From Avimonas intestinalis (GTDB lineage Bacteria > Bacillota > Clostridia > Oscillospirales > Acutalibacteraceae): a stretch of 64,000 nt of DNA. Location of the stretch: contig CAJFID010000018.1 in assembly GCA_904380375.1 (NCBI GenBank), positions 9,541 through 73,540 on the forward strand, in the 5' to 3' direction. Under the pieces are notes generated by a model. It saw only the letters and a program-made list of their open reading frames with translations, was not told the DNA's origin and did not search any database. The position numbers were made by a program, and so were the translations under genes. This document shows positions 45,096 through 53,781 of this stretch, one piece after another; position 1 is the stretch's first letter, and the number at the start of each line of letters is the position of its first letter.

Positions 45096-46757
45096 ATGGA
45101 CAGGAATTCCTTGCTGGCCGTCCTGGATCCGGCTTTTCTGGACCAGCTGTACGGCTTCTGCTACCGCCGCTGCCCCGGCAGTGCCCAGGCCGAGGACCTC
45201 TGCTCGGAAATCGTGCTCGCCGTGGTAGAAGCCGCGCGGCAGCCGGGAGAGGTCGCCGTACCCGAGGCCTTTATTTGGAAAATCGCGCACAACGTGTGGG
45301 CCGACCGCGCCCGCCTCCAGCGGCGGGAGGCTGGCTATTCGGCCGCCGGCGACCCGGAGGATCTGCTGGCTCGGCTCCCTTTGCCGGAAGGCGCCGGGGC
45401 GGGCCCGGGGCAGGCGCTGGAGCAGGAGGAGACCATACAGCGCATTTTCCGGGAAATCGCCTTCCTCTCCAAAGCGTACCGGGAGGTCATGATCCTGCGC
45501 TATTTGGAAGGGATGCCCATCCCCGCCGTCGCGAAGGCGCTGGGCCTCCCCGCCAACACGGTGCGCCAGCGGCTGTTTTATGCAAGGAATGCGGTGAGAA
45601 ACGAGGTGGCAAAAGAAATGGCAAACAGAGAAGACACGATGAACAGGCCTTTATCCCTGCAACAGGTGGATTATGAAATGATTGGCACTGGCCAGCCGGG
45701 TACGGGAAACCCCTGGGACCTCTGCTGCGACCGGCAGTTTTCCCGGCATGTGCTCTGGCTCTGCCGGAATAAGGCGGCCACCGCCAAGGAAATCGCCCAA
45801 ACGCTCAACGTCCCCATGCCGTATGTCGAAGAGGAGCTCGAGCTCCAGTGCGGCGGAGGCGCCAACGGGTACGGCTTGCTGCGGCGGCTGGATGGCGGCC
45901 GGTATATCAACAATTTTATCCTGCTTAGCCAGGCGGAGCTGCGGGAAGCGCAGGCGGTCTACACACAGCGCATCCCGATGATCTGCCGGCAAACCGCGGA
46001 TTTTGTAGAGGCACACCAGCAGGAATACCTGGACTATCCCTATCTCAACAAAACGGTAACGCGGAACCTGGTGCTTTGGCAGCAGATCCACGCCATTGCC
46101 GGCTCCTTCTGCGGCCTAGTGGGCCGGACCTTACGGGAAAAGTACCTGGCGGATGTCCCCCGCGCCGAACGCCCCTTCACCATCTACGGGTACCGGCGGG
46201 ACGGCGAGGCCGGCAGCCTGTTTGGGCTCGATTCCTCCCAGGCGTACGGCTTGTGCGGATATGCCTGCGTGGAAGTGTACAACCTATACAACGATGAGAT
46301 CCATCCCCATTTCCGCGCCGGCCACAACATTGCCGCCGATCCGGCGCTGCTGCTGGCCGTCCGGGCCATTGGCGGCCTGCCGGTTTCCCGCTTAACCGAA
46401 GAGGAAAAGGAGCAGGCGGCCAAGGCAATCGCCTGCGGCTATCTCTACCGGGAGGGGGACACGCTGTATACCAAGATCCTGGTCTCCCGGCGGGAGGACG
46501 GCGAGTCGCTGTTTGCGGTAAGCCGCCGGCTGGAGGAGGTCCTGCAACCGGAAGCCGAGGACGCGGCGGCGGCTATCGCCAAGCTGGTGCGTGCCCGGGT
46601 ACCGGAGCATCTGTGGGGGGATTACCCCCGCTTCAACTCCCTGGCGAACCTGCCGGTTGCGCCCAAACTGGCGGAAGCCCTGGCCAAGCGCGGCTTGCTG
46701 GCCCCGCCCGAAAACGGCATCGGCGCCGAGGGATGCTGGATGCTGGTCAGCAAATAA
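45096..46757 (+). CDS. ECF-like sigma factor fused to large C-terminal region
   Basis: The 553-residue protein opens with sigma-70 region 2 (residues about 13-80: LYGFCYRRCPGSAQAEDLC, FIWKIAHNVWADRARLQRR) and region 4 (about 125-178: YREVMILRYLEGMPIPAVAKAL split by the turn, NTVRQRLFYARNAV). ECF factors normally end there near 180. Here about 370 residues continue, starting with a possible winged helix (ATAKEIAQTLNVPMPYVEEEL, near 227-247) and then a helical, cysteine- and tyrosine-containing region I do not recognise. ATG follows AAGGAG. No anti-sigma gene is adjacent, so the C-terminal region may itself sense a signal. A terminator follows. Confidence 0.85.
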   Translation: MDRNSLLAVLDPAFLDQLYGFCYRRCPGSAQAEDLCSEIVLAVVEAARQPGEVAVPEAFIWKIAHNVWADRARLQRREAGYSAAGDPEDLLARLPLPEGAGAGPGQALEQEETIQRIFREIAFLSKAYREVMILRYLEGMPIPAVAKALGLPANTVRQRLFYARNAVRNEVAKEMANREDTMNRPLSLQQVDYEMIGTGQPGTGNPWDLCCDRQFSRHVLWLCRNKAATAKEIAQTLNVPMPYVEEELELQCGGGANGYGLLRRLDGGRYINNFILLSQAELREAQAVYTQRIPMICRQTADFVEAHQQEYLDYPYLNKTVTRNLVLWQQIHAIAGSFCGLVGRTLREKYLADVPRAERPFTIYGYRRDGEAGSLFGLDSSQAYGLCGYACVEVYNLYNDEIHPHFRAGHNIAADPALLLAVRAIGGLPVSRLTEEEKEQAAKAIACGYLYREGDTLYTKILVSRREDGESLFAVSRRLEEVLQPEAEDAAAAIAKLVRARVPEHLWGDYPRFNSLANLPVAPKLAEALAKRGLLAPPENGIGAEGCWMLVSK

Positions 46758-46793
46758 AACCGCATCCCCGCGCATCTCCTTCCGCCCCCAAAA

Positions 46794-46822
46794 GCAGCCC
46801 CTCCTACCGGAGGGGCTGTTTT
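46794..46822 (+). terminator. terminator after the sigma-fusion gene
   Basis: CAGCCCCTCC (46795-46804) pairs with GGAGGGGCTG (46809-46818), followed by TTTT. Confidence 0.88.
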
Positions 46823-46904
46823 GCTTCCTCCGGCCGGAAAGGGGCCTGCCTCTTTTGGGGGAAGCCGGCGCGGGGTCCGGTTGCGCCAAAAAGCCACGGG
46901 CAGG

Positions 46905-46939
46905 AAAAACGGCGCAGAGGGGCTCCCTCTGCGCCGTTT
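46905..46939 (-). terminator. terminator after the transketolase genes
   Basis: AAACGGCGCAGAGG (46907-46920) pairs with CCTCTGCGCCGTTT (46926-46939); on the minus strand it ends in GTTTTTC. Confidence 0.85.
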
Positions 46940-46958
46940 CCCTTTTATGCCGTCCGGG

Positions 46959-47906
46959 TTATTTCTTCATCGCGAGCGCCTGCTTGGCCTTGGCGACGAT
47001 GTTTTCTGCGCACAGGCCGAAGACCTTGAGCAGCTCCGCCGCCGGGCCGGACTTGCCGAACACGTCGTTGACGCCGACCCGCACCACCGGCACCGGGGCG
47101 GCCTCGCAGACCACCTCGGCCACCGCGCTTCCCAGGCCGCCGATGATGTTGTGCTCCTCCACCGTGACGAGCGCCCCGGTCTCCTTAGCCGCCGCGATCA
47201 CGATGTCGCGGTCAATCGGCTTAATGGTGGCCATATTGATCACGCGGGCCTGGATGCCCTCGTTCTTGAGCTGCTCCGCCGCCGCGAGCGCCTCGGAAAC
47301 CATCAGGCCGGTGGCGATAACCGTCACGTCCTTGCCCTCGGTCAAAACGGAGCCCTTGCCGACCTCAAAACGGTAGGACTGGTCAAAGATCACCGGGGCG
47401 GCCAGCCGGCCGAACCGCATGTACACCGGGCCGTTGATCTCCATCGCCGCGCGCATCGCCTTTTTGGTTTCGACGTCGTCGGCGGGGTTGATAATGGTCA
47501 TGCCGGGGATGGTGCGCATCAGGGCGATGTCCTCGCAGCACTGGTGGGTCGCGCCGTCCTCGCCCACCGAGATGCCGGCGTGGGTTGCGCCGATCTTGAC
47601 GTTGAGGTGGGGATAGCCGATTGAATTGCGCACCTGCTCAAACGCGCGGCCGGCCGCGAACATCGCGAACGAGGACGCGAACACCTGCTTGCCGGCGGCG
47701 GCCAGCCCGGCCGCGATGCCGATCATATTGCATTCCGCGATGCCGCAGTCGAAAAAGCGGTCGGGATACGCCTTTTTAAAAGTCCCGGTTTTGGTCGCGG
47801 CCGCGAGGTCGGCGTCCAGCACCACCAGGTTGGGATACTCCTTCGCGAGCTCGACCAGCCCTTCGCCGTACGACTCGCGCGTTGCCTTCTTTATCACGTC
47901 AGCCAT
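46959..47906 (-). CDS. transketolase, C-terminal subunit
   Basis: The 315-residue half carries the pyrimidine-binding and C-terminal domains (ADLAAATKTGTFKKAYPDRF, GATHAGISVGEDGATHQC, PVYMRFGR). Together with the N-terminal half 32 bases upstream it makes the split transketolase common in Clostridia, which moves two-carbon units in the non-oxidative pentose phosphate pathway. Confidence 0.95.
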   Translation of the reverse strand: MADVIKKATRESYGEGLVELAKEYPNLVVLDADLAAATKTGTFKKAYPDRFFDCGIAECNMIGIAAGLAAAGKQVFASSFAMFAAGRAFEQVRNSIGYPHLNVKIGATHAGISVGEDGATHQCCEDIALMRTIPGMTIINPADDVETKKAMRAAMEINGPVYMRFGRLAAPVIFDQSYRFEVGKGSVLTEGKDVTVIATGLMVSEALAAAEQLKNEGIQARVINMATIKPIDRDIVIAAAKETGALVTVEEHNIIGGLGSAVAEVVCEAAPVPVVRVGVNDVFGKSGPAAELLKVFGLCAENIVAKAKQALAMKK

Positions 47907-47938
47907 GCTTTTCCTTCCTTTCTTCCCGAGCGGCGGGC

Positions 47939-48781
47939 TTACGCCTCAAGCGCCGTCAGCGTCTCGCCGAGCTCCTTCATCGCCTGGTCGTACTGCTCCT
48001 TATTCGGGGCGGTGCCGTGCCAGGAGACCTGGTTCTCCATAAACGAAACGCCTTTGCCCTTGACGCTGTGCTGGATAATCGCCGTCGGCTTCTCCTTGCA
48101 GGCGCGGGCCGCCTCAAACGCCGCCTCAATCTGGTCAAAGTCGTGCGCGTCAATCACAATCACGTTGAAGCCGAAGGCCGCGAATTTTTCCGGGATCGGG
48201 TAGGGCGAATTGACCTGGTCGACCGGGCCGTCAATCTGCAGGCCGTTGTTGTCAACCACGATGCAGAGGTTGTCCAGCTTTTTGGCGGCAGCGAACATCG
48301 CGGCCTCCCAGACCTGGCCCTCTTCAATCTCGCCGTCGCCCAGGACGGCGTACACCCGCCAGTCCGCGTGATCGAGCTTGCCGGCCAGCGCCATGCCGCA
48401 GGCCGCGGAGATGCCCTGCCCCAGCGAGCCGGTGGACATATCGACGCCGGGGGTGCCCTTCATATCGGGATGGCCCTGCAGCATGGCCCCCGTGTGGCGC
48501 AGGCTCTTGAGCTCGTCCCACGGGAAAAAGCCCTTGAGCGCCAGCGCGCTGTACAGCGCGGGGGCGGTGTGCCCCTTGGACAGCACCAGGCGGTCGCGGC
48601 CCGGGGCCTTGGGCTCCTTCGGGTCCACCTTCATCTCCTGAAAATAGAGGTACGCCAGCGTGTCGGCAATCGAGAGGGAGCCGCCGGGGTGGCCGCTTTT
48701 GGCATTGAACGTCCCTTCAATGACCCCCATACGGATCTTGGTTGCCAGGACCGACAGACGCTTTTTCAGCGCAGCATCCAT
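47939..48781 (-). CDS. transketolase, N-terminal subunit
   Basis: The 280-residue half binds the thiamine diphosphate pyrophosphate and metal: SGHPGGSLSIADTLAYLYF, and the GDG...NN motif (LGDGEIEEGQVWEA to IVVDNN). ATG 48781 follows GGAAGGAAAA; the longer frame to 48898 crosses the promoter. It precedes the C-terminal half in one operon. Confidence 0.95.
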   Translation of the reverse strand: MDAALKKRLSVLATKIRMGVIEGTFNAKSGHPGGSLSIADTLAYLYFQEMKVDPKEPKAPGRDRLVLSKGHTAPALYSALALKGFFPWDELKSLRHTGAMLQGHPDMKGTPGVDMSTGSLGQGISAACGMALAGKLDHADWRVYAVLGDGEIEEGQVWEAAMFAAAKKLDNLCIVVDNNGLQIDGPVDQVNSPYPIPEKFAAFGFNVIVIDAHDFDQIEAAFEAARACKEKPTAIIQHSVKGKGVSFMENQVSWHGTAPNKEQYDQAMKELGETLTALEA

Positions 48782-48896
48782 ATTTTTCCTTCCTTTCCCA
48801 TTATCACGAGTTCGGCATCCGTACCTTCCAGCCGGAAAAGGCCGGCACGGCTTGGCCGCAGAAACGAGAAACGCGGCGCGTTTCTTTCCAACCGCC

Positions 48897-48905
48897 ATTA
48901 TAGCA
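48897..48905 (-). promoter_or_regulatory. extended -10 promoter of the transketolase genes
   Basis: On the minus strand TGCTATAAT (48905-48897) is an extended -10 element; no good -35 box is seen. Confidence 0.6.
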
Positions 48906-49118
48906 TGGAAGCGCCGGCATGGCTAGCCCGCGCCCGGATTTTTTCCGTTTTTCCCGAAAAATGCAGGCCAGGCGGCCGGATGTCGCGCACTTCACCGAGT
49001 AGGAGCATCCCGGCCGGTGGCGGAAGCGCGGTTTCCCCCGCGCGCCGGCAAACGGAACAGCCTCCGAAATCCGGCCATGCGGGCGGAACGCCGGTAAAGC
49101 CGCGCCAGTGCCGGGGGG
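48906..49118. other. GC-rich spacer, no feature seen
   Basis: The space between the transketolase promoter and the 5S downstream region shows no gene with a ribosome binding site and no strong hairpin. Confidence 0.5.
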
Positions 49119-49148
49119 AAGGAATAAGAAGGAATAAGAAGGAATAAA
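49119..49148. repeat. 10-bp tandem microrepeat
   Basis: Three units of AAGGAATAAG (third one altered to end in AAAAA) lie directly downstream of the 5S terminator. Confidence 0.85.
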
Positions 49149-49180
49149 AAAACGCCCGGCCTATTGGCTGGACGTTTTGT
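49146..49180 (-). terminator. terminator after 5S rRNA
   Basis: On the minus strand AACGTCCAGCC pairs with GGCCGGGCGTT, one mismatch and one wobble, around an AATA loop; a T-run of seven follows. Confidence 0.85.
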
Positions 49181-49181
49181 G

Positions 49182-49288
<107 letters not shown>

Positions 49289-49299
<11 letters not shown>

Positions 49300-49317
49300 G
49301 CAGCCGACAAAATGCAA
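49289..49317 (-). promoter_or_regulatory. promoter-like boxes overlapping the 5S 5' end
   Basis: On the minus strand TTGCAT (49317-49312), 17 bases, TATAAT (49294-49289). The -10 box lies inside the expected first 11 bases of 5S. Confidence 0.6.
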
Positions 49318-49436
49318 GGGTTATTTTCCGATTTTTTCAATTTTTGAGAAACGGGCGCGCCGCCCCGTGAGAGGCGGCAGGAACGGCCCCTCCTGCCCCA
49401 GAGGCTCCGCCCGGCCAGCGCCACCGCCGGCATCGG

Positions 49437-49934
49437 TTAATACTGCCGCAGGCCCCAAAAAAGCATCTGCATCCCGATCCAAATCCCGAACGCAACCGCC
49501 AAGGCAACGATCACCGCCAGGGCGACGATCCACAGGATCAGGAAAAGACGGCGGCGGCGGGCATACAGCGCAGCCTGCTCCGGCGGAAGGGACGGGGCCG
49601 GCAGCCCGCAGGCCGGGCAGACCGCGGGGTACGGGCCGCCGGGATAGGCGGGAGGGAGGAAATTCCCGCAGCGCTCGCAGCGGGAGGGCTGGTTCCTGGA
49701 GGATACCGTGATGATCAGATAAATCAGTGCGGCGATATCAAAAAGGCCGGATAAAATCCCCCAAAGCACGGCGTTGGGGTTACGGCGGTATTTCGCGTCG
49801 TTATACACGCAAAGCCCCAGGAACACTGCCGCCAGCACGGCGAGCAGCCCCACCGCAGCCAAAACGATCACGAAAAATGAAAACTCCACACGGATCTGCG
49901 AATAGTCCTGCGTATGCCCCCAAAAATTGTTCAT
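49437..49934 (-). CDS. hypothetical zinc-ribbon membrane protein, copy A
   Basis: The 165-residue protein from ATG 49934 (after GAGGGGGAGAGG) has a membrane span near 18-42, the segment FLGLCVYNDAKYRRNPNAVLWG, a second span, a zinc ribbon (CERC and CPAC near 83-112) and a last span after a basic ARRRR stretch. It is about half identical by eye to the gene at 50208. I do not recognise the family. The ribbon probably lies on the cytoplasmic side. Confidence 0.8.
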   Translation of the reverse strand: MNNFWGHTQDYSQIRVEFSFFVIVLAAVGLLAVLAAVFLGLCVYNDAKYRRNPNAVLWGILSGLFDIAALIYLIITVSSRNQPSRCERCGNFLPPAYPGGPYPAVCPACGLPAPSLPPEQAALYARRRRLFLILWIVALAVIVALAVAFGIWIGMQMLFWGLRQY

Positions 49935-50207
49935 CGCCCTCTCCCCCTCTTTCTTGCTTTTGTTTCTTGCCGCCGTTTCTGCATCGGGGCCCACGGCCCA
50001 AGCTCCGCCGCCGGCCGCAAACCGGCGCCGAATGCGATCCGCCTTCAGCACAGCCGACCTGGATTGTTCAACAGGCTGTCTCCCCGTAGGAGGGCCGGCC
50101 GCCGCTATATCCCGGCCGTTTCCCGTGCCGGCCCAGGGACGAGGAAAGCCTCTGCGGACAGGGGGCGGGGAACCGGGCGGCGACGGCCCCGGCCGGTTTC
50201 TCCCTGC

Positions 50208-50708
50208 TCAATAGGCGCGTACCAGGGAGGAAAGGGACAGGATGACCAACGCCGCCATCACCAGCGCCAAAACAAAGCAAGCGGCCAGCATCACGATCCA
50301 AAGGATCAGGTACCGCCGCCGCCGGCGGGCATATAGCGCGGCCTGCTCGGGCGGCAGGAAGGGGGCGGGCTGCCCGCAGACGGGGCAGACGGCCGGCGAC
50401 GGGCTCCCCGGATAGGACGGGGGGAGGAAGTTCCCGCAGCGCAGGCAGCGCTCCGGCTGATTCTTGGAGGTCAGCGCGACGATCAGGTACACCAGCGCGA
50501 CGATCGAAAACAAGCCGGAAAACACGCCCCAGACCCCGGCGTTGGGGTTCCGGCGGTACTGCGCGTCGTTATACACGCACAGTCCCAGGAACACCGCCGC
50601 CAGCACGCTCAGCAGCAGGATCAGGAGGATGAAAAGCAGGTAAACGCCCATGACCGCCATGCCGACGCGTTGATAGCCGTAATCCTCCAAATGGTTCCAC
50701 CATGTCAT
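50208..50708 (-). CDS. hypothetical zinc-ribbon membrane protein, copy B
   Basis: The 166-residue paralogue of copy A keeps the same layout: span, FLGLCVYNDAQYRRNPNAGVWG, span, zinc ribbon (CLRC and CPVC), basic ARRRRR and a final span. The two are a tandem duplication separated by 273 bases in which no gene is seen. ATG 50708 follows AGGAGA-type sequence. The function is unknown. Confidence 0.8.
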   Translation of the reverse strand: MTWWNHLEDYGYQRVGMAVMGVYLLFILLILLLSVLAAVFLGLCVYNDAQYRRNPNAGVWGVFSGLFSIVALVYLIVALTSKNQPERCLRCGNFLPPSYPGSPSPAVCPVCGQPAPFLPPEQAALYARRRRRYLILWIVMLAACFVLALVMAALVILSLSSLVRAY

Positions 50709-50771
50709 GCAAATCTCCTTCTTTCTTTTCTGAATTTATCCGAACCCTGCCCGCTCCTGCCGGCGGGAAGG

Positions 50772-51362
50772 TCAGCCGACGTCCAGCCTCTCCCGCTCCA
50801 CCAGCACCGCCCGCACCGGCGCGCCGTCCGCGCCGGCCACCTTGAGGGGCGCGGCAAAGAGGAAATAATCCCCGGGCTTTACGCCGGAAAGGTCCAGCCC
50901 TTCGAGCAGCGCCACCCCGTGGCCTAGGAGCTGCCGGTGGACGGCGGCGGTGCATTCCGGCGCGGCGACCGACTGCGCCTCCACCCCGACCAGGGCGAGC
51001 CCCGCGTCGCTGAGGACAAAGGCGGCGCTGGGGCTGATCTCCATCTCCCCCTTGAACAGCACCCGCTTGTGCAGGCGGGGGAGCAGCTCCTCCGCCTGCG
51101 CCCCCAACAGCACGCCGTCAAACGCGACCACGCTGCACGGCCCTACGCTCTGCTCAAGCGGCAGGGAGGCGATGTCCGTCCCGTCCGGGACAAAATGCCG
51201 GGGCGCATCCAAATGGGTGGCGTTATGCAGGCAGGCCGACAGGGCCGACGTATTGCACACGTCCCCCCACTCCATCCGGGTGAGCGCCGTCAGCGACGGC
51301 GCCGGGTCGCCTGGGTAGACCGGGGCGCCAAACAGCTCCCGGCTGATGTCGTGCAGAATCAT
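50772..51362 (-). CDS. cyclase-family (kynurenine formamidase-like) hydrolase
   Basis: The 196-residue protein has the metal-binding signature HNATHLDAPRHF (family HxGTHxDxPxH; here Asn-Ala replaces the usual x-Gly) near residues 44-55, preceded by ISRELFGAPVYPGDP and followed by LEGLDLSGVKPGDYFLF. These enzymes hydrolyse N-formylkynurenine-like or cyclic amides; the actual substrate is unknown. ATG 51362 follows GGAAAGGCGG. Next to rsmE only by position. Confidence 0.88.
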   Translation of the reverse strand: MILHDISRELFGAPVYPGDPAPSLTALTRMEWGDVCNTSALSACLHNATHLDAPRHFVPDGTDIASLPLEQSVGPCSVVAFDGVLLGAQAEELLPRLHKRVLFKGEMEISPSAAFVLSDAGLALVGVEAQSVAAPECTAAVHRQLLGHGVALLEGLDLSGVKPGDYFLFAAPLKVAGADGAPVRAVLVERERLDVG

Positions 51363-51622
51363 ATCCAACCGCCTTTCCGGGCGGGCTTTCCCCTTGGGAG
51401 CCCCGCCCTTTGGATTGCCGCCGCCCGGCCAACATGCCGCCCGGCCATTGCCCGAGCGCGCGGAAGCAGGCCCCTCCGGCGCCGGTTCCCGCGCCTCCCT
51501 GCCCCATGCGGAGGGGAACGAGCCGCTCCGATTATACCAAGAAGCGAGGGGCATCCCGCTTTGCCGGCCTCTCCCGCTTGCCGCCTGCCCCTCATCCGGA
51601 GCCGGACGCCCAACACAGGCAC

Positions 51623-51784
51623 CCGCCCTATTCCGTGCGTAAATTGCCGACCGCCAGGTCCGCGGGCGGCATGGGCAATCCTTACCGCCCTACTCCGTGC
51701 GCGAATTGCCGACCGCCAGGTCCGCGGGCGGCATGGGCAATCCTTACCGCCCTACTCCGTGCGCGAATTGCCGACCGCCAGGTC
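51623..51784. repeat. 62-bp tandem repeat of the rsmE 3' end
   Basis: Two full units start at 51623 and 51685 and a third, partial one at 51747. Each contains the reverse complement of the last ten rsmE codons with the stop (LAVGNSRTE), followed by a short linker with CATGGGCAATCC. Units two and three are identical where they overlap; unit one has a few substitutions (TATTCC, GCGTAA). The unit was evidently copied from the functional gene end. Confidence 0.93.
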
Positions 51785-52504
51785 CATGTTGCCGGTCAGG
51801 GCCATAATGACCGACAGCGCGGCCAGGGGCGCGGTTTCGCACCGAAGGATGCGGGGGCCAAGGGTTGCCACCTGCGCCCCGAGCGCGCGCAGCTCCTCGA
51901 TCTCGGACGGCTCGAACCCGCCCTCCGGGCCGATAACGATCGCCAGCCGGCGGGTGTCCGGCCCCACCAGCCCGGTCAGGGGAAGCCCTCCCCCCTCATA
52001 AAACACAATCACGGGGCCGCCGTCGGCTTTCAGGCGCTCCACCGCCTGCTTCCAGGAAAGGGGCGGCGACACGGCCGGGAGGATCCCCCTCCCCGACTGG
52101 CCGGCGGCCTCGTCGGCGATCTTCTGCCAACGGGCCCGCTTTTTCTCCTCCTTGCCCTCCAGCCGTACCACGCTGCGCGCGGTCGCCACCGGGACGACCG
52201 CCGTCACCCCCAGCTCGACCGCCTTTTGCAGGATCCACTCCATTTTGTCCCCTTTGGGCAGCCCCTGGTACAGGGTGACGGATACCGACGGCTCGCAGGC
52301 GGTGGGGGTGTGGTACAGCACCTTGAGCAGCACATCCTCCCCCTCAAAGCCAGCAACCTCGCAGAAATAATCGGTCCCCCTGCCGTCGCAGAGGGTGAGG
52401 TTCTCCCCCGGCCTCATCCGCAGGGAACGGCGGATATGCGCCGCATCCGGCCCGGTAATCCGCGCCGTATCCCCGCCGGGAAAATCCTGAAAAAACCGCG
52501 GCAT
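51752..52504 (-). CDS. rsmE: 16S rRNA m3U1498 methyltransferase RsmE
   Basis: The 250-residue SPOUT methyltransferase has an N-terminal PUA-like domain and the knot motifs VIGPEGGFEPSEIEEL and LGPRILRCETAPLAALSVI. ATG 52504 follows AAAGGAGGGA. Its 3' end is repeated downstream with a 62-bp period. rsmE commonly follows prmA in Firmicutes; here tcdA lies between. Confidence 0.96.
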   Translation of the reverse strand: MPRFFQDFPGGDTARITGPDAAHIRRSLRMRPGENLTLCDGRGTDYFCEVAGFEGEDVLLKVLYHTPTACEPSVSVTLYQGLPKGDKMEWILQKAVELGVTAVVPVATARSVVRLEGKEEKKRARWQKIADEAAGQSGRGILPAVSPPLSWKQAVERLKADGGPVIVFYEGGGLPLTGLVGPDTRRLAIVIGPEGGFEPSEIEELRALGAQVATLGPRILRCETAPLAALSVIMALTGNMDLAVGNSRTE

Positions 52505-52811
52505 CGCCGCTCCCTCCTTTGAAATGGCCGTTTCCGGCCCGTTATCCCCCTGTGCGCCGTCCAGCGGCGGAAGCGCCCTGCACGCCGCGTGCGGGAGGGG
52601 ACGCTGGGCGCCGGAGCAGCCCCATGCCGCCGCCCGCCATACCCACACAGGTGGGAACGCCGTGCCTTTCACAGGCTGGCGGGACGCAGCCCGCTTTCCG
52701 GCCGCCGGGTGCGGGGCAGCGGCCGCTCCCCTTCGCCTTTTGCGCATCCGGGAACCGTCCCGCCCAGATGCCAAGCCGGAGGCCGCCCCCTTTACGCGGC
52801 GCGGGGCACGC
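52505..52811. other. GC-rich spacer between rsmE and tcdA
   Basis: About 300 bases with no gene, hairpin or promoter that I can support; the open frames here lack ribosome binding sites. Confidence 0.45.
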
Positions 52812-53528
52812 CTATTTTTGAACGCCGGCAAGATCCTTGATAATCTCCCCCGCCAGGATCAGCCCAGCCACCGAGGGCACAAAGGAAACGCTCCCAGGCA
52901 GGGCGCGCCGGCCTTCCTCCGGCCCCTCCCCGCACGCAAGGGGCGCCAAGGGCTCCTCCTCCGAATACACCACCCGCAGGGACGGGATCCCCCGGGCCCG
53001 CAGCTCCCGCCGCATCACCCGGCAGAGGGGGCAGACCCTGGTCTGGTAGATATCCGCCACCCGGAAGAGGGTGGGGTCGAGCTTATTGCCGCAGCCCATC
53101 GCGCTGATAAGCGGCACCCCACGGCGGCGGCATTCCTCGGCCAAAGAGAGCTTGGCGGTCACGGTGTCTATCGCGTCGGCGGCGTAATCCAGCCCGTCGA
53201 GCAGCGTCCCCTCCTGCCCGGGGAGGTAGAACAGGACATGGGGCTCCACCCGGCAGGCGGGGTTGATCTCCCGCACCCGGGCGGCCATCACCTCCGCCTT
53301 GGGGCGGCCGACGGTGGATGCCAGCGCCCCGAGCTGCCGGTTGCGGTTGGAGTCCGCCACCTCGTCCCCGTCCACCAGCACCAGCCGGCCGATCCCGGCG
53401 CGGGCCAGCGCCTCGACGGTGTAGGAGCCGACCCCGCCCAGGCCGAAGACCGCGACGCTGGCCTGCTCCAGCCGCTCCACCGCCTCACGGCCCAGCAGCA
53501 TCGCCTGCCGCGACAGCCATTCCTGCAT
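52812..53528 (-). CDS. tcdA: tRNA threonylcarbamoyladenosine dehydratase TcdA
   Basis: The 238-residue E1-like protein shows the ATP-binding GLGGVGSYTVEALARAGIGR, VDGDEVADSNRNRQ, DAIDTVTAK and a CPLC pair. TcdA cyclises the t6A made by TsaD to ct6A, so it functionally connects to tsaD at 32305. It is in the ThiF/MoeB superfamily, but length and motifs fit TcdA (YgdL/CsdL). Confidence 0.92.
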   Translation of the reverse strand: MQEWLSRQAMLLGREAVERLEQASVAVFGLGGVGSYTVEALARAGIGRLVLVDGDEVADSNRNRQLGALASTVGRPKAEVMAARVREINPACRVEPHVLFYLPGQEGTLLDGLDYAADAIDTVTAKLSLAEECRRRGVPLISAMGCGNKLDPTLFRVADIYQTRVCPLCRVMRRELRARGIPSLRVVYSEEEPLAPLACGEGPEEGRRALPGSVSFVPSVAGLILAGEIIKDLAGVQK

Positions 53529-53781
53529 GGTTTTCCTCCTTCATCCCCCGGTCCCCCTCTTCCCGCCCGGCCCGAGCCGGGCGGACGGCGGCGCAGACGA
53601 AAAAACGAGCCCACCCCGCCCCAGACCGGATCGGGGATTTCCGGCCACGCAAGGCCGGTTCCGCCTTTTTCCGTCCGGCCATCCCCGCCCCGCCGGCGCA
53701 AGCCTTGGAGCCGCCGCCGGACGGCGGGCTTCCGACAACAGGGGAAATGCTGTATAACAGATATGAAATATACAGATTGTA

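Noticed and set aside
44720..45676. 318-codon open frame overlapping the start of the sigma-fusion gene
   Set aside because: Pro/Gly/Arg-rich out-of-frame reading; the sigma frame has a ribosome binding site and recognisable domains.
51623..51784. Possible CRISPR array
   Set aside because: The whole 62-bp period is repeated with no unique spacers, and the unit derives from the rsmE gene end.
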